From Rikenellaceae bacterium (GTDB lineage: Bacteria > Bacteroidota > Bacteroidia > Bacteroidales > Rikenellaceae), in the NCBI GenBank assembly GCA_015060115.1, contig SUZB01000001.1, forward strand, positions 1 to 64,000: a DNA stretch of 64,000 bases, read 5' to 3'. The position numbers were made by a program, and so were the translations under genes. Numbering within the stretch: the first letter of the stretch is position 1; the number at the start of each line of letters is the position of its first letter. Below the pieces are notes generated by a model. That model was not told the DNA's origin and searched no databases. It saw only the letters and a list, made by a program, of their open reading frames with translations. Shown here one piece after another: positions 1-7,897 of the stretch.

Positions 1-35
1 TCGGACAGATAACGGGCTTGTAGTTCGCGTCTCAT
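1..35 (-). CDS. 5' end of a gene running off the left edge
   Basis: On the minus strand an ATG at 35 opens a frame reading MRRELQARYLS to the window edge. Only 11 codons are visible, so the product cannot be named. The upstream side is AT-rich and then enters a repeat element, which fits a gene start. It could also be a chance frame. Confidence 0.4.
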   Translation of the reverse strand, partial: MRRELQARYLS

Positions 36-78
36 AATTATTTATTTTATGAGTCAACTTTTTTCCGTACAAGACACC

Positions 79-242
79 CACAGGCGAAACGCCTGCTCTG
101 TTTTTTTTAAGACCATTAAGACCTTAAGACCATAAGACTTTACGAGGTCGAGCATCATTTTATCTTATAGGTCTTACTTATCCTATTGGTCCTACTTGTC
201 TTACTCGTCTTAAACTAACAACTAAAGCCTAACAACTAATAA
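79..242 (+). repeat. Composite intergenic element, copy R1
   Basis: Order: small hairpin CAGGCG-aaa-CGCCTG (81-95), a T-run, three to four 8-9 nt units of the type AAGACCWTW, the core ACGAGGTCGAGCATCA (142-157), a pyrimidine-rich array (TCTTACTTRTCC-like, to about 213), then an edge rich in TAACAACTAA. The same architecture recurs at seven other sites in the window. It fills the gap between the partial gene and LptD. Confidence 0.8.
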
Positions 243-297
243 CTAAAAACGGTAATGATGCAAAAAGCGCCACTTTTTGCATCATTACCGTTTTTAG
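243..297. terminator. Perfect 25-bp hairpin at the 3' end of lptD
   Basis: Arms 243-267 and 273-297 are exact reverse complements around the loop CGCCA. The stem is bordered by A5/T5 runs, so it can act as an intrinsic terminator in either direction. It lies six bases beyond the lptD stop. The stem GGTAATGATGCA-(A/G)AA recurs in a hairpin at 19149-19197. Confidence 0.8.
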
Positions 298-302
298 TGA
301 GT

Positions 303-3089
303 TTAGTACATATTATCGTACTGCGTGTAACTCTTGTCGTACTTAAGGTCGGCAAGTGAGGCGGCCTTGACACCGATATTAAACGACCAACTCTTATGGT
401 TGCCGAATGGTATCCACATAAATGACATCTGCCAGCAGTGCAGGTCGCGTGTGATAGATATAGAGGTCATTGACATCTTGCGCGAGGCAAAGTCATAACC
501 CGTAGTTGCCGTAATCATCGTCTTTGGCGTAAGGCGTACACTACCATTGACATTTAGCGTCTGGTTAATCTTCTTGCGGTAGCCCGTAGTGCCGTTATTT
601 ACATATTGGGCGTTGTAGCTGATGCTATAGTTGAAGCCCAAGTTCCAAGGTATCGAGAAGTCGTAGTATTGGCCCGCCATCCATTGTCGTCGCATAGCGG
701 GGTTGAGCTGGCCATAGGGGTCTGACCAGGCGTTGAAGTACTCGGCAGGGTAGGATGTGATATCGTTACCTGCAACCTGCGACTTATCCTCACGCGACTT
801 AAACGAGTAGCCGAAGCTCCAGCTTACCGACTGGATACGGCCGGGTAGACCGCGTGCCCACATCAGCTTATTGTAGCGTACACCCTGAGGCGACACCTCG
901 TAGGGGTCGAGCGTAAGCGAGAGGTTAAGGCCGATATTCTGGTAAATCGTAGTACGCAACTGAATGGGCAGGGTTGATAGGCCCATAGAGTCGGCAAGGA
1001 AGTTATACGAGCCGTTAATCGAGATCTGGTCGATAATCTTAACCTTCTTCACCGTATCCTTGGTGCGCACCTTAGCCTCCAACGACTGCGAAAGGCCGAA
1101 GGTGAGGTTGAACTGCTGACCGCTACCCGGCACACCGTATGCGTTGTCGGTAAAGGGTGAATATACCTTAAAACGACCCGTAGTATCGGTCTGCACCGTT
1201 TCGTAGAAGCCATAACGCTGACGGCTAAAGTCGGGCGAGTAGGCAAAGCCGATATTGGGCGTAAGCGTGTGGCGCACAGCCTGCAACTTGCGCTCCTTCT
1301 TCTTTGCCGTATAAGTACCATAGATGGTGGTATTTGCCGACACCGAGGCGTTGTAGTTGTAGATACGCCAGAAGCCATACTCCGGGTCGAGCGTATCAAC
1401 AGTTTTGGTCTCGTTGTTCCACTGTTGCGACACCTTCTTGAAATACCAGCGCTCGGTATAGTTGAACGAGGGGCTCACATTGATATAGTTGAAGAGCGTA
1501 AGCGAGGTAGAGACAGGAATAGTATGCTGTATACCATTCTTCATCTTGTTGAGCGTCTCTTTGGTAAAGATGGTATCCTCCTTGGCACTAACCGTATTGG
1601 TCATCTTCATCGAGTAGCTCATCTTAATCTTCTCGTACCAGCGTGTCTTGCCCACAGCCTCCTTGCGCTTGAAAGGGTTGAAGCTCGCCACATTGAAGGT
1701 GATGGTGGGGAGCGTTACCGAGATGGTCTTATCGCGTGAGTTCTGCGAAGCAGCCAAGTTCAACGACAACGAGAATGGCGTGCCCTCCCAGTTCTTCGAG
1801 TACGAAATCGAAGAGTTGGTCTGCGTAGCAAGAATGTCGTTTACGGTGGTTGCCGAGTAGCGGCTATAACCACTTGAGGTGAGGTTTACCGATGCCGAGA
1901 ATGTAGAGCCGGGGTTAGCCTTGGCATCCTGCGAGTGCGACCACTGGATGCGGTAGTTGTTCTGATTGACATAGTCGGGTTGGCCCTTCTCACCCGTGCG
2001 GATAGATGAGTAAGAGAGGTTGAAGTTACCACGAAACTTATAGCGCTTGACATATTGCGATACGGCAGATACCTCCCACGAGCCGAGGGTGTAGATACCG
2101 CCTCGGATAGCGAGGTCCATGTGTTCGCCGAGCGTGAAGTAGTAACCCAAATCGCGGATAAAGAAACCCTTGGCATCCTCACCGTATGTAGGCATCAAGA
2201 TACCCGACTTAGGGCCTGTCTGCACAGGGAAGAAGGCCTCGGGGATACCTGGGAAGTAGATAGGCACATCCTCCATAACGAGGTAGGAGTAGCCCGCGAT
2301 AATCTTCTTTCCGGGGATAACCTTCGCCTGGGTCATATTGATGTAGAAGTGGGGGTGGTCGGTGCAGTCGCAGGTGGTATAGAGGCCATCTCGGATGTGG
2401 ATGCTCTCGTCGGGCTGCATCTTCACACGATTACCGATAAGCCAGCCATCGCCCTGCTGAGTGGCGATACCCTTGATAAGTGCCTTGCGCGAGTCGAGGT
2501 TGTAGGTGATGGTATCCATAGCGTATGGCGAACCACCGTCCGAGAACTCGGGCTTTGTCTGCATAGGCTCTCCTGTCTCGGTGGTGTCCGAAAAGCCGTG
2601 GGCAAAGATGTCCTTAGTCTGCATATCGACACGCATATAGTCGGCCTTAAGGTTCATGCCCTGATATGTAACATCGCCATCGCGATAGCTGTAAATCATC
2701 TTGTTACGCGCATCGAAGACTACCGAATCGACAGCCTTACCCTCGATGATGTCATCGAACATCGCGCCACGCTTTGTGGTAGGCTCGGCAGGCTCTGCGC
2801 TCTCTTGCTTGGGAGTGGTAGGCTCGGTAGTGCGCATACGCGAAGAGTCGGCCGAGCGGCGAGGCACGGGTGGCATCTCGCTACGCATATTGGGTGTGAG
2901 TGCGGCGCTCTCCGTAGAGGTCGAAAGTGGGCCTAATGTGTCCCTTTCGGCGCGAGAAACTTTTACGCTATCCTGTGCAAAAATCGCACGATAACCCCTC
3001 GCACCCACCTCAGAGAGCCCTGAGAGCAGGCAGAAGAGCACCACGACAAGCAGTGTCGAAAGAAGATATTTTGCGTAAATAGGTCTCAC
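303..3089 (-). CDS. lptD: LPS-assembly outer membrane protein LptD (OstA family)
   Basis: Outer membrane protein that inserts lipopolysaccharide or lipooligosaccharide into the outer leaflet. The 928 residues begin with a hydrophobic export segment (about 8-30). A charged, low-complexity stretch follows (45-110), then an OstA-like beta-jellyroll starting near FDDIIEGKAVDS (about 110-260), then a long aromatic-rich region with alternating polar and hydrophobic residues typical of a beta-barrel, ending in a C-terminal aromatic residue. A CDC cysteine pair lies near residue 240; its role is not known from sequence. The length fits Bacteroidota LptD, which is longer than the E. coli protein. The gene is divergent from the amidase at 3230. 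Its role links to lpxC-fabZ, lpxA and lpxH elsewhere in the window. Confidence 0.85.
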   Translation of the reverse strand: MRPIYAKYLLSTLLVVVLFCLLSGLSEVGARGYRAIFAQDSVKVSRAERDTLGPLSTSTESAALTPNMRSEMPPVPRRSADSSRMRTTEPTTPKQESAEPAEPTTKRGAMFDDIIEGKAVDSVVFDARNKMIYSYRDGDVTYQGMNLKADYMRVDMQTKDIFAHGFSDTTETGEPMQTKPEFSDGGSPYAMDTITYNLDSRKALIKGIATQQGDGWLIGNRVKMQPDESIHIRDGLYTTCDCTDHPHFYINMTQAKVIPGKKIIAGYSYLVMEDVPIYFPGIPEAFFPVQTGPKSGILMPTYGEDAKGFFIRDLGYYFTLGEHMDLAIRGGIYTLGSWEVSAVSQYVKRYKFRGNFNLSYSSIRTGEKGQPDYVNQNNYRIQWSHSQDAKANPGSTFSASVNLTSSGYSRYSATTVNDILATQTNSSISYSKNWEGTPFSLSLNLAASQNSRDKTISVTLPTITFNVASFNPFKRKEAVGKTRWYEKIKMSYSMKMTNTVSAKEDTIFTKETLNKMKNGIQHTIPVSTSLTLFNYINVSPSFNYTERWYFKKVSQQWNNETKTVDTLDPEYGFWRIYNYNASVSANTTIYGTYTAKKKERKLQAVRHTLTPNIGFAYSPDFSRQRYGFYETVQTDTTGRFKVYSPFTDNAYGVPGSGQQFNLTFGLSQSLEAKVRTKDTVKKVKIIDQISINGSYNFLADSMGLSTLPIQLRTTIYQNIGLNLSLTLDPYEVSPQGVRYNKLMWARGLPGRIQSVSWSFGYSFKSREDKSQVAGNDITSYPAEYFNAWSDPYGQLNPAMRRQWMAGQYYDFSIPWNLGFNYSISYNAQYVNNGTTGYRKKINQTLNVNGSVRLTPKTMITATTGYDFASRKMSMTSISITRDLHCWQMSFMWIPFGNHKSWSFNIGVKAASLADLKYDKSYTQYDNMY

Positions 3090-3106
3090 AATTCAATAAT
3101 TTTTTG

Positions 3107-3114
3107 TAACTTTG
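3107..3114 (+). promoter_or_regulatory. -7 element TAACTTTG of the amidase promoter
   Basis: Matches the Bacteroidota -7 consensus TAnnTTTG. It sits in the lptD/amidase intergenic region and would give the amidase operon a leader of about 110 nt. Confidence 0.6.
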
Positions 3115-3229
3115 CCGACGCAGTCGGCAAAAACGCCTGAATGTAGGTCGAATACCCCGTTTTGTAGGCTTCGTGCGCACGCGCAGGTGTTTTTACAACC
3201 GACAAATATAGTAATTATTTTCTGATTTT

Positions 3230-4366
3230 ATGTGCTTCATACGAAGAAATATCATCGTCCTTGTTTTGTCAGTTGCAGGACTTCTACTCTCGGCTAACGC
3301 TCGCGCTATGGAAAATGTTGCATCGCCCGAGAAGAGAGTGGTGGTTTTGGATGCTGGTCATGGTGGTGTGCGCCCCGGTAAGGTGGTGGGCAAGACCAAG
3401 GAATCGGATATCAACCTCTCGATGTGCAAGGCTATCAAGGCTCAGCTGGCAGATAAGATGCCCTCGTTAGAGGTTATCCTTACGCGCGAAACGGATAAGG
3501 CACTGCACGAGGATAGAAATATCGACAACAAGCGCCGTGCGGAGTTGGCAAACGACAAGGGTGCAGATCTATTGCTCTCGATTCACGCCAACGCGGCTGA
3601 TAACAAGTCTGTTAATGGCACTGAGGTTTGGATATTGTCGCTTGACGAGGATACCTTGCGTCAGAATCGAAAGAACTCAGGTGCGTTTGTCGATGAGGGC
3701 GAGATGATGCATGTCGAGAATATCTCGAAGAGCTCTTTGGGTTATATCATTGCGTTGTCGAACCAGATGACCAACGACCCATTTAATAACACCTTTGCCC
3801 GCATTGCCGACTCAAAGTTTAAGGCGAAGGGTCGCCATAGTCGAGGTGTGAAGTTTAACGATTGGACGGTGCTCTATTGGCTTAATGGTCCGGGCGCACT
3901 TGTCGAGTTGGGCTTTATGACCAACGATGCGGAGCTAAAGTATATGCTATCCGAGAGTGGCGAGAAGGCTTTGGCAGATGCTTTGAGCGATGCCATCGTG
4001 GAGTTTATTGAGCGTCTGGATAAGATGCAGGAGTATACCGCCGAGGGTGGCGCTTTGGAGGCGAGTGCCGAGGAGGTTAAGGCCGAGGAGTCAAAGAGTG
4101 AAGAGCCTAAGAGCGAGGCCGAGCGTTTAGAGGAGGGCTATACCATTCAGTTGCTCTCGTCGAAGCACTCCCTATCGCTCAACGATAGTCAGTTTAAGGG
4201 TTATCGTGGTCGTGTAGTGGAACTTATGGGTACGGGTAGCTACTGCTATAAGTATTGCTTCGGAAGTTTTAAGACAAGGACCGAGGCTCGCGAGGAGTTA
4301 GAGCGTGCAAAAGAGACATTCAAAGATGCCTACATCGTTCATTACGAGGGCAATAAGATAAAGTAA
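3230..4366 (+). CDS. N-acetylmuramoyl-L-alanine amidase with C-terminal SPOR-like domain
   Basis: Periplasmic zinc amidase that cuts the bond between MurNAc and the stem peptide. An N-terminal signal segment (about 5-27) is followed by an Amidase_3 domain. Its motifs are VVLDAGHGG (first zinc His), a Glu in KESDIN, LLSIHANA (zinc His) and VELGFMTN (catalytic Glu). Residues about 270-300 are a Glu/Lys/Ser linker. The last 80 residues (YTIQLLSSK ... YCFGSFKTRTEA) resemble a SPOR-type peptidoglycan-binding fold, an inference from the pattern. It is 11 nt ahead of the MCE gene and probably co-transcribed with it. Confidence 0.88.
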   Translation: MCFIRRNIIVLVLSVAGLLLSANARAMENVASPEKRVVVLDAGHGGVRPGKVVGKTKESDINLSMCKAIKAQLADKMPSLEVILTRETDKALHEDRNIDNKRRAELANDKGADLLLSIHANAADNKSVNGTEVWILSLDEDTLRQNRKNSGAFVDEGEMMHVENISKSSLGYIIALSNQMTNDPFNNTFARIADSKFKAKGRHSRGVKFNDWTVLYWLNGPGALVELGFMTNDAELKYMLSESGEKALADALSDAIVEFIERLDKMQEYTAEGGALEASAEEVKAEESKSEEPKSEAERLEEGYTIQLLSSKHSLSLNDSQFKGYRGRVVELMGTGSYCYKYCFGSFKTRTEAREELERAKETFKDAYIVHYEGNKIK

Positions 4367-4377
4367 TAACAGAAAAT

Positions 4378-5358
4378 GTGAAGAATATGAAACTGAGAAG
4401 AGAGTTAAAGATTGGCATTTTTGCCGTAATTGTGATTTTGGTGTCGTGGTGGGGTATTAAGTGGCTCGGAGGTCAGAATCTTCTGAAGCGCACACAGACC
4501 TACTATGTATATTTTGACGATGTAACAGGCCTTATGGAGTCGGCGCGTGTCAATCTCCGTGGCGTTGAGGTGGGTAATGTGCAGACCATCGAGCTTTTGG
4601 GCGACAATGTTATGGTCGAGCTCTCGGTGGAGAGCGACTATGCCGACTTTATCCCCGCTAACTCGATTGCCGAGATTGGCTCTACGGGCTTGATGGGAGG
4701 TCAGGAGATCTTTATCATTCAGGGCGATTCGGAGGCTCGCATTGCCGATGGCGCAACGATGGAGGGTAGGGTGAACGCTGGCCTTATGGGCTTGTTGGCC
4801 GACAAGGGCTCGTCGCTGATTGATGGCCTTAACACCACCGTTGAGGGCGTAAACGAGATTCTTGGTGCCAATAGCGCAAATATCGAGGCTATGGTGGCTC
4901 ACCTTGAGTCGATGACCGCCTCTATCGACTCGCTCTTGGCATCATCGAAGGGTGATATTGAGGGCGCTATGAACGACCTCTCGACATTTACATCGGCGCT
5001 GGCTGCCAATACCGGTAAGATTGAGTCGATGATTTCGTCGCTCGACACATTCACCTCGGATGTTGCTGAGGCCGACTTTGTTACTAAGCTTGATACTACG
5101 CTTGCCTCGATTAACGATATCGTGGCTTCGTTGGAGAGTGGCCAGGGCTCGGTAGGTATGCTTCTAAAGGATGCCGAGTTGTACAATTCACTCAACGATG
5201 CGGGTGAGAACCTCGCCCTTTTGTTGGAGGATTTGAAGGCTAATCCTATGCGCTATGTTCACTTCTCGCTCTTCAGCCAGTCTGAGGAGAAGATTGCCGA
5301 GAAGGCGGCTAAGAAGGCTGAGCGTGAGGCTAAGCGTGCAGCACGCAAGGCAGAGTAG
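4378..5358 (+). CDS. MlaD/MCE family phospholipid-transport protein
   Basis: One TM segment near residues 10-28 anchors the protein in the inner membrane. A single MCE domain follows (about 38-115; YYVYFDDVTGLMESARVNLRGVEVG is the start of the fold). A long helical region with repeated serine/aspartate-rich heptads (about 140-290) and a very basic Ala/Lys/Glu tail complete it. Such proteins form the hexameric lipid tunnel of Mla-type ABC transporters. The MlaE and MlaF partners are not in this window. The frame opens with GTG at 4378; an ATG at 4387 is an equally good start. Confidence 0.82.
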   Translation: MKNMKLRRELKIGIFAVIVILVSWWGIKWLGGQNLLKRTQTYYVYFDDVTGLMESARVNLRGVEVGNVQTIELLGDNVMVELSVESDYADFIPANSIAEIGSTGLMGGQEIFIIQGDSEARIADGATMEGRVNAGLMGLLADKGSSLIDGLNTTVEGVNEILGANSANIEAMVAHLESMTASIDSLLASSKGDIEGAMNDLSTFTSALAANTGKIESMISSLDTFTSDVAEADFVTKLDTTLASINDIVASLESGQGSVGMLLKDAELYNSLNDAGENLALLLEDLKANPMRYVHFSLFSQSEEKIAEKAAKKAEREAKRAARKAE

Positions 5359-5388
5359 CATAACATTAAGTATTAGTCGTTTAGCGAT

Positions 5389-7881
5389 ATGATCTATCCC
5401 TCGAATTTCGAGCAGAGAGTAGGTTTCGATAAGATTCGTGCCGATATTGCCGAGCGTTGCTCGATGATGTCGGCTCGTGAGCTTATCCTTGCCGAGAACT
5501 TTTCGCGTTCACGCCGCGAGGTAGAGGAGCGCTTGTCGCTTGCCGACGAGATGCGCCTACTGCTCCAGATGGAGTCGGGTGTCGAGATTGGCGAGCAGGA
5601 GGATTTGTCGCATATCGTAGATAAAATTCGTGTCGAGGGCTCATATCTCTTAGCTTCGGAGTGCGCAACATTGAGTCGTTCGCTCGCCTCGGCAGCCACG
5701 ATTGTTGGGTTTATCCTCTCGCGCCGTCGTGAGTCGTATCCCCACTTAAGTAGCCTATCTTCGCGTGTTGAGCTGTCGCCTGCGCTGCGTGGCGCTATCG
5801 ACCGTATAGTTGATGATAAGGGCGAGGTGCGTTCATCGGCATCGCCTGAGTTACAGAGTATTCGTCGTGCCATTCGTGAGCACGAGGGACTGGTGGCAAA
5901 GCGTCTACAACAGGTCTTGCAGCACGCCAAGGCCTCGGGTATTGTGGATAGCGATGCGATGATTTCGATTCGTGATGGCCATGCCGTGATTCCTGTGGCA
6001 GCTGCCAATAAGCGTAAGTTGGCGGGCTTTATCCACGATGAGTCGGCTACGGGTCGCACATTCTATATCGAGCCTGTCGAGGTTGTAGAGCTTAACAACG
6101 CACTCCGTGAGTTGGAGTACGACGAGAAGCGCGAGGTGGTGCGCCTACTTACCGAGCTTACCGCAACGCTACGCCTCGATGTAGAGCCTATTTCGCGTAT
6201 GGAGGAGTACCTTACGCGAATAGATATGTTGCGTGCCAAGGCTCGCTGGGCATTGGACAATGGCGCTGTTAGACCTATCCTCTCGACTGAGGGTCGTATG
6301 CTTCTGCGTGAGGCTCGCCACCCACTCCTTCAGCAGACACTCCGTGAGCAGGGTAGAGCGGTCGTGCCCCTCAATATGGAGCTTAATGATGAACACCGCA
6401 TATTGGTTATTTCGGGCCCCAATGCTGGTGGTAAGTCGGTATGCCTTAAGACTACGGGTATACTACAATATATGGTGCAGTGTGGCTTCTTGGTGCCCTG
6501 CTTGGAGAACTCGGAGTTTCCGATTTTCGACTCGCTAATGATTGATATTGGCGACCAGCAGTCTATCGAGAACGACCTCTCGACCTATTCGTCGCACCTC
6601 CAAAATATGAAGGCTATGTTGCAGGAGGCATCGCCCCGAACATTGATTCTTATCGACGAGTTCGGTTCGGGTACGGAGCCTACCATAGGTGGTGCTATCT
6701 CGGAGGCTATGCTGGAGCGATTTGTTGAGCGCAAGGCATACGGCGTGATTACTACGCACTATGCCAATATCAAGTATTTCGCATCGCGCCACGAGGGTGT
6801 TGCCAATGGTGCTATGGCCTTCGATGTCAAGAATATACGCCCTCTATTTAGCCTTGAGATGGGTAAGCCGGGTAGCTCGTTTGCAATAGAGATTGCCCGC
6901 AAGACGGGACTTCCGGAAGATATTATCCGCAACGCTATGGAGAAGGCGGGTGATGACCATATAAATCTCGAAAAGCAGCTCCGCGAGATTGCCCGCGATA
7001 AGCGCTACTGGGCAGAGAAGCGCGACCGTATTCGTCTTACCGACCGCAAGGTCGAGCAGTTGGAGCAAACCTATACAGACCGATTGCAGTCGATACGCGA
7101 TGAGCGTAAGGAGATTTTGGCTAAGGCACGCCGTGAGGCCGAGGAGTTGGTGGCTGAGGCTAACCGCACCATCGAGAACACCATTCGCACCATTCGTGAG
7201 ACGCAGGCCGAGAAGGAGATTACTCGCTTGGCACGCAAGGAGCTGGAGCAGTTTGCCGAGGGCGTTACAGATGGTAAGGGCCAGCACGATGAGCGCATCG
7301 AGCGTGAGATGGAGCGCTTGGCTCGTCGTCGTGAGCGCCGTGAGCAGCGTGCCGAGCAGCGAGAGCGCGGTGTAGAGCCCGTAGCAAAGGTCGAAGCGCC
7401 AAAACCTCAAAAGATTGAGGTCGGCACAAAGGTAAAGATTGATGGTCAGGATGTTCCGGGCGTTGTTCAGCTCCTGAAGGGCAAGAAGGCGCAGGTGGCA
7501 TTTGGCCAGATGATGATAATGGTGGATATCGAGCGCCTAAAGGTGGTTTCGTCTGCCGAGTACCGCGAGGCAACACGCCCCACAACGGCACGCACAGTTG
7601 TTTCGGTCGATATCCGCGAGCGCAAACTCAACTTCCGCGACTCGATAGATGTGCGCGGTATGCGAGCTTCGGAGGCGTTGGAGGCTGTCGAGGATTTGGT
7701 TGATGATGCCTTGATGGTGGGTGTTTCGGGCGTTACAATCCTTCATGGCAAGGGCACAGGAGCGCTCAAAGAGGAGATTCGCCGCTACCTGCGCACGGTT
7801 AAGGATGTGGCAACCATTGCCGATGACCACGCCGATAGGGGTGGTGCAGGCATCACGGTTGTAACTTTTAGAAGAGATTAA
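5389..7881 (+). CDS. mutS2: Endonuclease MutS2
   Basis: DNA- and ribosome-associated MutS homologue lacking the mismatch-recognition domain. The 830 residues contain the MutS core/lever region and an ATPase with Walker A GPNAGGKS (343-350) and Walker B LILIDEFGSGTEP. A long basic coiled coil (about 510-690) follows, then a KOW-like strand region and a C-terminal Smr nuclease domain (about 750-830) with DVRGM and LHGKGTGAL. The length is normal for the family. The known family roles are suppression of homologous recombination and, in Bacillus, splitting of collided ribosomes. Confidence 0.93.
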   Translation: MIYPSNFEQRVGFDKIRADIAERCSMMSARELILAENFSRSRREVEERLSLADEMRLLLQMESGVEIGEQEDLSHIVDKIRVEGSYLLASECATLSRSLASAATIVGFILSRRRESYPHLSSLSSRVELSPALRGAIDRIVDDKGEVRSSASPELQSIRRAIREHEGLVAKRLQQVLQHAKASGIVDSDAMISIRDGHAVIPVAAANKRKLAGFIHDESATGRTFYIEPVEVVELNNALRELEYDEKREVVRLLTELTATLRLDVEPISRMEEYLTRIDMLRAKARWALDNGAVRPILSTEGRMLLREARHPLLQQTLREQGRAVVPLNMELNDEHRILVISGPNAGGKSVCLKTTGILQYMVQCGFLVPCLENSEFPIFDSLMIDIGDQQSIENDLSTYSSHLQNMKAMLQEASPRTLILIDEFGSGTEPTIGGAISEAMLERFVERKAYGVITTHYANIKYFASRHEGVANGAMAFDVKNIRPLFSLEMGKPGSSFAIEIARKTGLPEDIIRNAMEKAGDDHINLEKQLREIARDKRYWAEKRDRIRLTDRKVEQLEQTYTDRLQSIRDERKEILAKARREAEELVAEANRTIENTIRTIRETQAEKEITRLARKELEQFAEGVTDGKGQHDERIEREMERLARRRERREQRAEQRERGVEPVAKVEAPKPQKIEVGTKVKIDGQDVPGVVQLLKGKKAQVAFGQMMIMVDIERLKVVSSAEYREATRPTTARTVVSVDIRERKLNFRDSIDVRGMRASEALEAVEDLVDDALMVGVSGVTILHGKGTGALKEEIRRYLRTVKDVATIADDHADRGGAGITVVTFRRD

Positions 7882-7897
7882 TAATAACTTTTAGTAT

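Noticed and set aside
2055..2936. 293-codon frame antisense to lptD
   Set aside because: Shadow of a strongly biased coding strand; no domain pattern and lptD is convincing.
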